Shown piece by piece: positions 34,455-43,997 of a stretch of 64,000 bases of DNA; the stretch's first letter is position 1, and each line of letters begins with the position of its first letter. Below the pieces are notes generated by a model that saw nothing but the letters and a program-made list of their open reading frames with translations, was not told the DNA's origin and made no database searches. Source of the stretch: Snuella lapsa (GTDB lineage Bacteria; Bacteroidota; Bacteroidia; Flavobacteriales; Flavobacteriaceae); assembly GCF_039539345.1 (NCBI RefSeq), contig NZ_BAABCY010000015.1, positions 1 through 64,000 on the forward strand, read 5' to 3'. Made by a program: the position numbers and the translations under genes.

Positions 34455-35864
34455 TTAATTGGGATTTTGAACTAGAATACCTTCAGAAAGGTCAATCTCT
34501 CGCTGAGGAATAGGAAATACTTTTTGATTCTCTGTTAAATCGGGATTTCGTAATGGTCTGCCCGTTCTAATAAAATCAAAACGTCCGCGACCTTCAAAAG
34601 CGGTCTCAATATAGCGTTCGTTATAAAGTGCTGTTAACAAAGCATCTTTAGAAGCAAAATCACTTTCTTGAACGGGATTCAACCCGCTACGTTCCCTTAT
34701 TTGATTTAATAAGCTTATGGCTTCGTCATTAACTCCCTCTAATTGGGTTAATGCTTCAGCTTTATTCAATAATACTTCTGCTAATCGAATTATCTGAACA
34801 TCATCACGCTGTTCTGGGTTATTGAACTTGAATGTCGTCCTCTCGTTAATGGTATTGGGATTCGTAATATTAGGATTTCCCTGAAATATAAGTTCTGTTC
34901 TTCGTTTATCTGAAGGATCCATGCTTTCAATAAAATCATCTTCTACCCATATAAATTTGTTATAATAGTATATTGAATGCGTCCCGTATTGAAAGTTTCC
35001 TCCGTTTGAACTTACGGGGAGGCCAAAAATCACCTCATCACTAAAGGTAGAGGTTGTTCCCTCTGTATTAAGAGGAAAGAGATCCAATAGTTCTGGTTCT
35101 AACTTGTAATTGGTGTTTGCAATAACTGTATTGGATACCTCATTGCATGCATCATAATCTCTATGGTACAAATATACTCTCGATAGCATTGCCTGAGCTG
35201 TTGCTTTGGTCGCTCTAACACGTGTTTTCAACTGAGTCTCATATGTTTCAGGCAAACCCTGAACCGCATCTGTTAAATCTGATATAATTTGCGTATACAC
35301 TTCTCCATTGGTGTTTCTCGGTATCAAATCGGATTGATTAAAGCCATCGTACGGGGTTAATTGCAATGGTACGCCCAACCCATTGTCGTTACCAGTTAGG
35401 GCACCATGTCCATAAAAACACAATAAAGCCCAATAGCAGTATGCCCTATTAAATTTAGCTTCTGCGATGTGTTGCTGCTCTAAAGTTTCATCATACTGTC
35501 CAAAAATGGGCACTTTGTCAATAAATACATTGGCCACATTAATAGCTTCGTAATACGACCTCCAAATATTCTCTACCTGACCATCCGTAGGCGTTAAATT
35601 TCCTCCAAAATAATTAGCATAAGAGCTTATAGGTGGTAATCCGACATAAGGTAATGAGGCATCGGGTATTACATGAGTAGGCCCTACTGAAGCCAGAAAA
35701 AGTTTGTGATAAAGATCTGAAATTGCCATTTCTGCAGTTTCTGCAGTTTCAAACACGTCTTTTTCAATATATACATCTGCAGGAGCCAAATCCAACTGAC
35801 TATCACATGACATCACTCCTAAAAGCCCTATAAATACTATAATTTTAATTCGTACGTTTTTCAT
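34455..35864 (-). CDS. SusD/RagB-type outer-membrane lipoprotein
   Basis: A lipoprotein signal (IIVFIGLLGVMSCDSQ, lipid Cys20) opens a SusD-like protein: the N-terminal block LAPADVYIEKDVFETAETAE, helical TPR-like region, and the C-terminal signature EVLLNKAEALTQL then IRERSGLNPV and ERYIETAFEGRGRFDFIRTG. SusD proteins cap the SusC channel and capture the ligand at the cell surface. It follows susC by 11 bases. No glycoside hydrolase is nearby, so the substrate may be a peptide or another non-glycan ligand. Confidence 0.95.
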   Translation of the reverse strand: MKNVRIKIIVFIGLLGVMSCDSQLDLAPADVYIEKDVFETAETAEMAISDLYHKLFLASVGPTHVIPDASLPYVGLPPISSYANYFGGNLTPTDGQVENIWRSYYEAINVANVFIDKVPIFGQYDETLEQQHIAEAKFNRAYCYWALLCFYGHGALTGNDNGLGVPLQLTPYDGFNQSDLIPRNTNGEVYTQIISDLTDAVQGLPETYETQLKTRVRATKATAQAMLSRVYLYHRDYDACNEVSNTVIANTNYKLEPELLDLFPLNTEGTTSTFSDEVIFGLPVSSNGGNFQYGTHSIYYYNKFIWVEDDFIESMDPSDKRRTELIFQGNPNITNPNTINERTTFKFNNPEQRDDVQIIRLAEVLLNKAEALTQLEGVNDEAISLLNQIRERSGLNPVQESDFASKDALLTALYNERYIETAFEGRGRFDFIRTGRPLRNPDLTENQKVFPIPQREIDLSEGILVQNPN

Positions 35865-35875
35865 GATCCTTAACT

Positions 35876-38800
35876 TTAAAATCCAATATTTACACCTATA
35901 CTATACGACTTCGACTGTGGTAATGTTAACTCGTCATAACCACTTAATAATGCCGATGAACCAAAGGCACTCACTTCTGGATCCAATCCAGAGTATTTTG
36001 TGAATGTTAATAGGTTGTTCGCTTGGATATAGATGGATGCACTCTTAAGAAAGTTATTTTCCAAAAATGATTCGGGCACATTATAGGTTAGACTAATATT
36101 CTTCAAGCGTATATAGGAACCGTCTTCTAAAAAGCGATTGGAATCACGTCCTGAAATATAATCGACCCTACTACCAAATCCAGTATTTTCAATAGATGCA
36201 TTGTTTATACTTGGTATATCTGTTCTATGACCAACAATCTTCCAATAATCCAGTATGCCTGGACTCAAGTTATTTGCTTCTTTAGTTGAGTATGTATACT
36301 GTAAGGCTTTGGTTCCGTTGTATAACTGACTTCCATAAGAAAATGAAAAGAATGCTTCTAATTTCCAGTTTTTATATCTAAATGTATTAGTAAGTCCTCC
36401 AAAAAAATCTGGTAATGCATCCCCCATAGGCTTTCTTGCTATATGTGGATTATCTTTAATGGGAGAAAACCTAGAAGCTGGATGTACTTCACTTTGTGTG
36501 CCATCAGGATAATTCCAAAGCGGATTACCTGTTAATGGGTTTACACCTGCCCAATCGTATAAAAAGAACTGACCTGCTGGTTGGCCTTCGGCAAAATATT
36601 TATAGCCCAAAGCTGCACCTCCGGTATCACTCCCCTCAAAATTAAGTTTTAATATCTTATTGGTATTTCTGGAGATATTAAAATTAGTAACCCAACTAAA
36701 GTTAGCATTTGCTATGTTCTCCGTACTTAAATCAACCTCAAAACCACGATTTTCCATATCGCCAATGTTTTGTTGCTGTATGGCATAACCTTGATACCAA
36801 GGTACAGCCGAAGCATATAACAGATTGGTTATCTTTTTATAATAATAATCAACTGTAAGGCTCACCTTTTCCCCAAACAGATCCAAATCCAATCCTAAAT
36901 CAATCGTTTTGGTACGTTCCCATTTAAGATTCGGATTATTAGGTTGTACAACTTGAAGTATTTCAGAACCTGAATAATATAACAAACGTCTATCACCAGC
37001 TCGTAGTAATTCGTACTGTCCCTGGTCTCCATAGTAGCCACTAGTTCCATCAATACCTGAAAAACCTATACTCCCCCTAAATTTTAGTTGATCCATCCAA
37101 GACACATCCTTTAGGAAAGCTTCTTCGGATGCACGCCATCCTAATGAAAAAGAAGGAAAGCCCACATAGCGATTGTTCTTACTAAAACGCGACGAGCCGT
37201 CTACACGGTAAGTGACTCCCGCCAAATACTTGTGATCATACTGATAGTTTAAGCGTCCGAATACAGAAAACAAAGCCCATTCCCTTATAATTGGCTCTGG
37301 ATTTCCTCCAACTCGTCCCGCTTGGTATATATCCAATATATCGTCACTGGCAAAATCTCCTCCAAAAATAGAAGCTGATTCTTCTCTTGATGTTTCAAAA
37401 CTCTGCCCTATAACACTGTTAATTGAATGGATATTATTAAATACCTTAACAATGGAAGCTGTATTATTTACTACAAACTTTTTGTTGTTCTTTTTGGTTT
37501 GTGTTGCGCTACCTCCTTCAAGATCAACAGGCCTGCTAATTAAGCGACTATAGGATTTGGAATTTAGTACATCTATACCCATTTCAGATTTTAACGTTAA
37601 CCATCTAAAAGGTTTGTATTCCAAATACACGTTTCCAATAACACGATCGTCCTTCACATAATTCCTGTCTTTATATGCTTGGGCTAACGGATTATCTCTT
37701 AATCCATTAAGATTTGGTGAAAATCCAAACTTATAGGAACCGTCGTCGTTTTTTGCAGCTAAATTTGGAGCTTTTAATACGGCATTCCTATAAATACTTT
37801 GCGCATTCAACGCAGCGTTATCGGTATAGCTAATTGTTCCGTTTAAGCCTAGTTTTAACTTATTGGTCAACTTATAATCGGCATTACCTCGAAAGCTATA
37901 TTTTTTATAATCCTGATTTACAATGTAGGCTTCTTGATTTAGATAAGATGCGCTAACAAAGTACTTCAACTTATCGTCACCTGCAGAAACAGATATATTT
38001 AAATTACTGGTAATACCCGTTTGTAACACACTATCCAACCAGTTCGTTTCGGCCTCTAACGGATAATTATTCCCTTCGGTATAAAGGTTGTAAAAATCGG
38101 AATATTGGCTTGCTGATAGTAACGATGGGGTATCTATTGGATCACTAAAGGTTGTGGTATAATTGAGGCTAATGCGTGGGGCCTTGGATGTTCCGTTTTT
38201 TGTTGTTATCAATATAACCCCGGCTGCTCCTCTTGAACCATAAATAGCCGTAGCATACGCATCTTTTAAAACCTCAATAGATTCTATATCGTTCATGTTT
38301 AACATAGCCAAAGGGTTTCTCTCGAATTCTGATTTATTCTCCAAGGTGCTGGCAACAAAAGTTCCACCAAAACCAGAGGCTAATACTGAGGATCTTTCAA
38401 AACCTACAGTATTATTGGATCTATTGGTGCCGTATACGGGCACGCCGTCTATCACTATTAAAGGGTTATTACTATTTGCATTTAGTGAGGTTATTCCCCT
38501 AATAGTAATGGCAGTAGCGCCTCCTGGTGCTCCCGAACTGGATATTACCTGCACCCCTGCAATTTTTCCTGCTAGTGCATTATCAAAGCTAGGGATGGTT
38601 TTATCAAGGTCTTTAGCTTTTATCGTTCCTATAGCTCCGGTTAGATTACGCTTTTCTTGAACACCATAACCCACCACTGTAATTAATTCTAAAGCTTCAA
38701 CACTTGATTTTAAATATACTGTAAGTGCTTTTTTTTCAGTTACCTTAAGCTCTTTGGTCTCAAAACCTAAAGACGAAAAGATCAAAACGTCACCTACATT

Positions 38801-39022
38801 CAAGGCTATTGTAAACTTACCGTCAAAATCTGTAGCAACGCCTTTGGTCGTTCCTTTTACCAGAACTGTAGCCCCCAATACAGGTTGATTATCCTCTTCT
38901 GCAATGACCGTCCCCTGAATTTCAATAGCTTTTATCGTTTGAGCTTTGGTTATATTCTGTCCATAAAACAGGGATGTGCCAAACACCACTACAATTACCA
39001 ATAAAATTGTCTTTTTAATCAT
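35876..39022 (-). CDS. SusC/RagA TonB-linked outer-membrane transporter
   Basis: A 1048-residue protein with signal peptide, a carboxypeptidase-D-like domain (VIAEEDNQPVLGATVLVKGT about 38-110), the SusC plug with the TonB-box-like segment ELITVVGYGVQEKRNLTGAI (about 113-132), DGVPVYG and the YGSRGAAGVILITTKNG plug signature. The rest is a 22-stranded beta-barrel ending with the C-terminal aromatic SYSIGVNIGF. It imports a ligand captured by the adjacent SusD using TonB energy. It heads the susCD pair, and a hairpin at 39089 separates it from the kelch gene. Confidence 0.95.
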   Translation of the reverse strand: MIKKTILLVIVVVFGTSLFYGQNITKAQTIKAIEIQGTVIAEEDNQPVLGATVLVKGTTKGVATDFDGKFTIALNVGDVLIFSSLGFETKELKVTEKKALTVYLKSSVEALELITVVGYGVQEKRNLTGAIGTIKAKDLDKTIPSFDNALAGKIAGVQVISSSGAPGGATAITIRGITSLNANSNNPLIVIDGVPVYGTNRSNNTVGFERSSVLASGFGGTFVASTLENKSEFERNPLAMLNMNDIESIEVLKDAYATAIYGSRGAAGVILITTKNGTSKAPRISLNYTTTFSDPIDTPSLLSASQYSDFYNLYTEGNNYPLEAETNWLDSVLQTGITSNLNISVSAGDDKLKYFVSASYLNQEAYIVNQDYKKYSFRGNADYKLTNKLKLGLNGTISYTDNAALNAQSIYRNAVLKAPNLAAKNDDGSYKFGFSPNLNGLRDNPLAQAYKDRNYVKDDRVIGNVYLEYKPFRWLTLKSEMGIDVLNSKSYSRLISRPVDLEGGSATQTKKNNKKFVVNNTASIVKVFNNIHSINSVIGQSFETSREESASIFGGDFASDDILDIYQAGRVGGNPEPIIREWALFSVFGRLNYQYDHKYLAGVTYRVDGSSRFSKNNRYVGFPSFSLGWRASEEAFLKDVSWMDQLKFRGSIGFSGIDGTSGYYGDQGQYELLRAGDRRLLYYSGSEILQVVQPNNPNLKWERTKTIDLGLDLDLFGEKVSLTVDYYYKKITNLLYASAVPWYQGYAIQQQNIGDMENRGFEVDLSTENIANANFSWVTNFNISRNTNKILKLNFEGSDTGGAALGYKYFAEGQPAGQFFLYDWAGVNPLTGNPLWNYPDGTQSEVHPASRFSPIKDNPHIARKPMGDALPDFFGGLTNTFRYKNWKLEAFFSFSYGSQLYNGTKALQYTYSTKEANNLSPGILDYWKIVGHRTDIPSINNASIENTGFGSRVDYISGRDSNRFLEDGSYIRLKNISLTYNVPESFLENNFLKSASIYIQANNLLTFTKYSGLDPEVSAFGSSALLSGYDELTLPQSKSYSIGVNIGF

Positions 39023-39088
39023 TCCTTTTAACCGTTTTTTTAATCGATCCTCTCAATTTACTATAAAGTAAAAGGTATATTATTTAAA

Positions 39089-39134
39089 GATAAAGCATTC
39101 TTATTAAATCTAGCACTAACAAGAATGCCTTATC
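39089..39134 (-). terminator. Terminator between the kelch lipoprotein gene and susC
   Basis: GATAAAGCATTCTT (39089-39102) pairs with AAGAATGCCTTATC (39121-39134) with one mismatch in fourteen, around an 18-base loop. It lies 27 bases after the kelch-gene stop on the minus strand, so it ends that message, although partial read-through into susC is possible. Confidence 0.65.
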
Positions 39135-39160
39135 TCTTTAGTTTTAATACAGAAATTATT

Positions 39161-40618
39161 TTAGTCTAACTTGTTTAATTTTCCAGACCAAACATCTGTT
39201 AAAATAGAATATTCTATGGTGTCTACATAACCTTCGTCTGTGTAGGTTACAGCATCAACAGCTTCTCCTCCTACTATCCACAGGTTACCATCTTCATCTA
39301 CGGTAACATCTGCATTACAACGAGCCTTAAAGTTAGCTGGTAAGGCTTTTTCGGCTGCTACCGTAGCCCATGTAACGCCACCATCTTCAGATACCAATAT
39401 TTCATTTGTACACGTTCCATCAACCAATTGTCCTCCAAACATCCATACTTTATTATCGTACACCACAGTACTTGCCTTAATTCTTGCAGAAAAAGCACCG
39501 TCGGATACTTGTGTCCATGTAACGCCATCGGTAGACGACCATACGTCACTTAGTGGGTAACCATCCAATCCTAAGCCTCCTGCAACATACATCTTACCAT
39601 CGTAAACGTAACCTGATGCCAGGGTTCTTTTTGGCATTTCTGAAGTATAATCTGAGCTTGCCGTAAAGGTAACACCGTCTGTAGACACAAGGGTAGTTGA
39701 ACTAACACTAGCTGCTGGAAAGAATGGTGCTCCAATTGGTTTTGCCCCCGTAAAAGCTCCAAATCCGCCTTGTAAGTTTCCGCCATGTGCATAGATGCTT
39801 CCGTCTAAAACATAAACAGGTGCTAAGATTCTTGCAACATCCAATGCCGCTTCGGCCTTGGCCCAGTTAATACCATCTTCTGTTGTAAACAAATTGTTTT
39901 CCAACGTTGGTTGATCGGCACCCCAAGTATCGACTCCACTAACATACCCAACAACATAAGCTTTATTGCCTTCTACAATGATATTGTGGTCATATCCTAC
40001 TGGAAAATCTCCTGTTGGTGTTTCTTCTGTCCAGGTAATACCATCTTCAGAACTGTATAGCGACGCTTCTGGTGAGCTTGAAAACCACTGGAATTTTTTC
40101 CCCACAACAACCCAATGCTTACCATTCAAGTAAAAGTACTCCTGAGTTTCATAGGTATTATCGAATGCATTTGGACTTTTTTGGTTCCATTGTACAGCTT
40201 CTGGATTTAACTGTGCTACATTTACTTCAACCGTATAGGTTCTTGTAGTTACACCATCCTCTGCAGTTGCTACGTAGGTGATGGTGTTACTAAAATCGTT
40301 AGCTGTAACACCACTGGTTTGGGCTACTCCATTTACAGTAATTGTAGATCCAGAAATAGCACTAAAATTGGCTATTAAACCACTAACATCAAACTGATAG
40401 GGCAAACTATCCACATTTTTAATCACAAATGATCCGTTATCTACCGTAAAAGGATAATCTTTAATTATATCGTTAGTAAACTCAAACGACAAAATACCCG
40501 TTAAATCACTTAAAGGATCATCTTTTTGACAACTTGTTGTTACAAGAAGCCCCCCTGCCAATACTATTATAGAGAATAGGCTCTTTAATTTTTGGTTTGT
40601 TTTCATAATTTTAAACAA
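39161..40618 (-). CDS. Lipoprotein with DUF-type beta domain and kelch-like propeller
   Basis: A lipoprotein signal (SLFSIIVLAGGLLVTTSCQK, lipid Cys30) is followed by a small beta domain (about 40-145) whose end, DGVTTRTYTVEVNVAQ, is typical of Bacteroidota DUF5018/DUF6242-like repeats. Residues about 145-485 form five or more kelch-like blades (YDGKMYVAGGLGLDGY, YDNKVWMFGGQLVDG, WIVGGEAVD). It is a surface-exposed, probable ligand-binding lipoprotein. It precedes susCD in the same direction. Function in nutrient capture is an inference from context. Confidence 0.7.
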   Translation of the reverse strand: MFKIMKTNQKLKSLFSIIVLAGGLLVTTSCQKDDPLSDLTGILSFEFTNDIIKDYPFTVDNGSFVIKNVDSLPYQFDVSGLIANFSAISGSTITVNGVAQTSGVTANDFSNTITYVATAEDGVTTRTYTVEVNVAQLNPEAVQWNQKSPNAFDNTYETQEYFYLNGKHWVVVGKKFQWFSSSPEASLYSSEDGITWTEETPTGDFPVGYDHNIIVEGNKAYVVGYVSGVDTWGADQPTLENNLFTTEDGINWAKAEAALDVARILAPVYVLDGSIYAHGGNLQGGFGAFTGAKPIGAPFFPAASVSSTTLVSTDGVTFTASSDYTSEMPKRTLASGYVYDGKMYVAGGLGLDGYPLSDVWSSTDGVTWTQVSDGAFSARIKASTVVYDNKVWMFGGQLVDGTCTNEILVSEDGGVTWATVAAEKALPANFKARCNADVTVDEDGNLWIVGGEAVDAVTYTDEGYVDTIEYSILTDVWSGKLNKLD

Positions 40619-40859
40619 AATTTAGATAGTTAATTAATTCTTTTGGCTACAATCAACATAACCTACTGTTAATAAAATATTTACATTTACTTAACGACAA
40701 ACCTATAACTAATGGCTAATTAATATATAGGGACAAATCCTCATTTTTTATCTTTATATAGTTTATAGATTAGCTATTTTATAGTTTCTCTACAAAATTT
40801 AAGCACATATTGGGAACCTATTGAATAACACTTGATTCTTTCATTTATATTGGGTGAGC

Positions 40860-40888
40860 TTGTAAATGGAAAAAATCATATACTTTTG
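40860..40888 (+). promoter_or_regulatory. Bacteroidota-type promoter for the histidine kinase gene
   Basis: TTG (40860-40862) and TACTTTTG (40881-40888) match the -33 and -7 (TAnnTTTG) elements of Bacteroidota sigma factor with 18 bases between them, about 110 bases upstream of the kinase ATG. The surrounding 380-base divergent gap holds no ORF. Confidence 0.55.
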
Positions 40889-40997
40889 TTATAACGAACT
40901 ACCTTATAAAAAGTCACAAGGCTTTTATAGGGTAACCCATGTTGATTTAGAAGTAAGTATCGACGTATTTAAACCTCGATTATCGCGTAAATAATTT

Positions 40998-43172
40998 ATG
41001 AAGTTCCTCAATCACATCTTAGGTATTTCCATTGTCCTTTTGTTGTGGGACGCAACTTCTTATTGCCAAAACCAACAGGTATCAGCTCCTATATTAAATA
41101 CCATAGACAGCCTATCAATTAATTACTATAAAAGCATTAACAAAAACCCAAAAACGGGTCTCTCTTATGCAGAAAAAGCTTTTAGTTATTTTAATACAGA
41201 TCTGAATCCAGAATTAAAATTTAAAATAGGATCCAATTACATTACAGCTCTTTATATAAATGAAGCTTACAACAAGTCCTTAAATATTTTAGATACCATC
41301 GAATCTCTCGAAATGGCCGAGAACCACAGAGCACTTTACCATACGTTACGAGGACTGGTAGAAACCGATTTAAACCACCCAGTTAAGGCTGAGGACCATT
41401 ACAAAAGGGCTCTGGATCTCTATACCAAACTAAACGACAAAGACAACATATTTACAGTTCTCAATAATTTAGGATTGCTTTATAACAATATTGGCGACTA
41501 CAAAAGGTCTTTACAATCCTATTTACAGTGTTATGACATTATTACCGACTTAGAAGTTAAGGTAGACCGCTATAAATACTTTATGAACATTGGAACGGTT
41601 AGCCTTAACTTAACCGATTACCAAAATGCCTTAAACTCATTTGAAGCTGCATTGCAAGATGCCAATAAAAACACAGATACTCTAAGAATATTTAAGGCCA
41701 AGGTAAACCTTGCGAAAACCTATGTTGATTTAAAAGAACTGGATTCGGCGACACATTATTACCAGGATGCTCTTAAAGGTTATGAACACCTCGACTTAAA
41801 TAAGGACCATAGTAATATTCTATTACGTTTGGGTGATATTTCTTATTTAAAAAAGGAAAAAATTACAGCTCTAAAATATTATGAGGCCGCTTACGATTTG
41901 GCTTCGAATCACAACTATTTACAAGTAGCTTCGGAAGCTTCCTTCCATATAGGACAATACTTTAAGGAAGCCTCAAACTTTAACAAGGCGACTTTTTACT
42001 ATCATAAAATCATTAAAGAAAAGGACAGTATCACAAATCATGAGTTATTAAAGGATACTTTTTACAGCTTATACCAAATAGAGAAAAACAAACAAAATAC
42101 GCTTTTATCCTTAGTTTACCTTGAAGACTATTTAAAATACGATAATGAGATTAGGAACGATCAATTAATAAGCCAAAAAGAGCAAATTGAAATTCAATAC
42201 AGCCTTAAACAAAAGGAACAGGATTTAAAGAACCTAGAAACAAACCTGGCCCTAAACAAATTAAATTTAAAGAACAAGCAGCAACAATTTCAGGGTTTGA
42301 TCTTGTTTTCTATACTTATTATACTGGTCTTAATCTTAATATCACGGCTTTATTTTTTAAACAAAAAATCGCAGCGTTTGTTGTCTATTCAAAATGAAAA
42401 AATCAATGCGCAATACAAAAAGCTAACTCTTACCAATCAAGAAATTAAAGCGCAGCGAAAGGAACTTAGCGGCCTCAATAAAATTAAAGATCAGCTACTT
42501 TCCATTATTGCTCACGATGTTAAAAGTCCAATTACCAACTTACACAATCTACTAACTATCCTACGCAATCACATAAACTCGCTGAGTAAAGCTGAGTTAC
42601 AAAAAAACTTAACTGCAATAGAAACCAGTACAAGTAATCTGCTCCATTTTTTAAATAATATATTAAACTGGATTATTAGTCAATCGTCTGGAGTCCAAGT
42701 TAAAGTAAGCAAGGTATCGTTAACTGAATTAGTCGAAGCCAATTTAAAGCTAATGGAAAGTTCCATTATTGCGAAAAACCTAACGGTCATTTTTCCTTCT
42801 AAACATAAACCCACCACAATTAAATCTGATTTAAATATTATAGATTTTGCCCTGCGAAACATTCTGTCTAATGCAGTAAAGTTTACCAATACTAATGGTT
42901 CAATTCACATAAATATAAAAAAACTCCCAGACACTTTAGTACAGGTTAGAATAGCGGATACTGGCGTAGGGTTTAAAGAAGAAATACATGATCTGTTAAA
43001 AAGCAACACCGAACGTGTACCCAGCTTTTCGGGTACAGATAAGGAAGAAGGTTATGGAATTGGGTTATCTTTGTGTAAAAAGATGCTAACAAATATTGAT
43101 TCTCAAATTATTTATGAAAAAAATGAGCCTGTAGGTTCTATTTTTATTTTACAAATAAAGCCAATGCATTAA
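40998..43172 (+). CDS. TPR-containing sensor histidine kinase
   Basis: The N-terminus has a signal peptide (HILGISIVLLLWDATSYCQ). Residues about 70-360 form TPR repeats (NLGLLYNNIGDYKRSLQSYL and similar). A coiled coil and one membrane helix (LILFSILIILVLILISRLYFL, about 434-454) link to the kinase. The H box is HDVKSPITNLHNLL (His about 505), the N box RNILSNAVKFT, G1 IADTGVGF and G2 GYGIGLSLCK. This is the periplasmic TPR-sensor type common in Bacteroidota. It is followed 2 bases later by its LuxR-type regulator and stands divergent from the kelch-susCD block, which it may control. Confidence 0.9.
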   Translation: MKFLNHILGISIVLLLWDATSYCQNQQVSAPILNTIDSLSINYYKSINKNPKTGLSYAEKAFSYFNTDLNPELKFKIGSNYITALYINEAYNKSLNILDTIESLEMAENHRALYHTLRGLVETDLNHPVKAEDHYKRALDLYTKLNDKDNIFTVLNNLGLLYNNIGDYKRSLQSYLQCYDIITDLEVKVDRYKYFMNIGTVSLNLTDYQNALNSFEAALQDANKNTDTLRIFKAKVNLAKTYVDLKELDSATHYYQDALKGYEHLDLNKDHSNILLRLGDISYLKKEKITALKYYEAAYDLASNHNYLQVASEASFHIGQYFKEASNFNKATFYYHKIIKEKDSITNHELLKDTFYSLYQIEKNKQNTLLSLVYLEDYLKYDNEIRNDQLISQKEQIEIQYSLKQKEQDLKNLETNLALNKLNLKNKQQQFQGLILFSILIILVLILISRLYFLNKKSQRLLSIQNEKINAQYKKLTLTNQEIKAQRKELSGLNKIKDQLLSIIAHDVKSPITNLHNLLTILRNHINSLSKAELQKNLTAIETSTSNLLHFLNNILNWIISQSSGVQVKVSKVSLTELVEANLKLMESSIIAKNLTVIFPSKHKPTTIKSDLNIIDFALRNILSNAVKFTNTNGSIHINIKKLPDTLVQVRIADTGVGFKEEIHDLLKSNTERVPSFSGTDKEEGYGIGLSLCKKMLTNIDSQIIYEKNEPVGSIFILQIKPMH

Positions 43173-43174
43173 CC

Positions 43175-43849
43175 ATGGATAAGTTAAAAGTACTCATAGC
43201 AGACGACCATTATATTGTTAGGTTGGGTTTAAAAATCCTTGTGGATTCATTTGAGGGCTTTAAAGTTGTTATGGAGGCCGAAAACGGACAGGATGTTATA
43301 GATCAGGTTGAGTGCGCGGATTATTTTATTCTGGATCTGGAAATGCCTGTTGTTAATGGCATAAGGGCCTTGGAACACATAAAAACCAGACATCCTGAAA
43401 AGCGTGTGGTACTACTTACCAACTCAATGGATATACCAACCCTTATCCGGGCAAAAAATTTAAAACCCAATGGTTTCCTGTTCAAGGACGGTATGCACGA
43501 AGAAATTAAAATATGCCTTAACGAATTAAAGAAAGGAAACTACTATTGGGGACGTAATTGTAGGGCATTTTTTGAAAGGCACGAAAGTGATATTGTAGAT
43601 ACCGAACATTTAATGGAAAACTTAAAAGATCTCACAAAGACAGAAATTAAAATACTTTTTAAAATTTCTGAAAACCTCTCTACCCAAGAAATTGCGGAAG
43701 CTTTGTTTAACAGCCCAAAAACAATTGATAACCACCGCACAAACATCGCAAAGAAGTTAGACATTAGTGGTTATAACAATTTACAGGCTATCGCTATAAA
43801 AAACAAGTCTTTAGTTGAGTCTTTATACAACTCGGTTTTTAACAAATAA
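43175..43849 (+). CDS. LuxR-family response regulator
   Basis: A 224-residue regulator with a receiver domain (acidic pocket IADDHY, phospho-Asp in YFILDLEMPVVNG at about 52, Thr in VVLLTNSM, Lys in NGFLFKDGM) and a C-terminal GerE/LuxR HTH (LTKTEIKILFKISENLSTQE through SPKTIDNHRTNIAKKLDI, about 150-205). It starts two bases after the kinase stop, so the two form a two-component pair. Targets are unknown, but the divergent kelch-susCD genes are candidates. Confidence 0.92.
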   Translation: MDKLKVLIADDHYIVRLGLKILVDSFEGFKVVMEAENGQDVIDQVECADYFILDLEMPVVNGIRALEHIKTRHPEKRVVLLTNSMDIPTLIRAKNLKPNGFLFKDGMHEEIKICLNELKKGNYYWGRNCRAFFERHESDIVDTEHLMENLKDLTKTEIKILFKISENLSTQEIAEALFNSPKTIDNHRTNIAKKLDISGYNNLQAIAIKNKSLVESLYNSVFNK

Positions 43850-43990
43850 AAAGTGTTGTCTAAAGAATATAACTTTGCTGTCACATTGAGCGCAGTCGAA
43901 ATGTTTTGACTTATTGATACCTGAATAGGTTTCGACTGCGCTCAACCTGACAAAGAGATGTATTATCTCATTTGACAACACTTTTTATTT
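43844..43990. repeat. Composite palindromic element between convergent genes, probable bidirectional terminator
   Basis: A perfect 17-bp outer inverted repeat (43844-43860 and 43974-43990; ends AAATAAAAAGTGTTGTC) encloses a second perfect 16-bp pair, TTGAGCGCAGTCGAAA (43886-43901) with TTTCGACTGCGCTCAA (43930-43945), flanked by TGTCA/TGACA. The inner motif is a repeat common in Flavobacteriia genomes. The outer arms overlap the stop codon of the regulator gene and end eight bases from the stop of the TlpA gene, so both transcripts would end in this hairpin. Confidence 0.8.
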
Positions 43991-43997
43991 TAATAGA

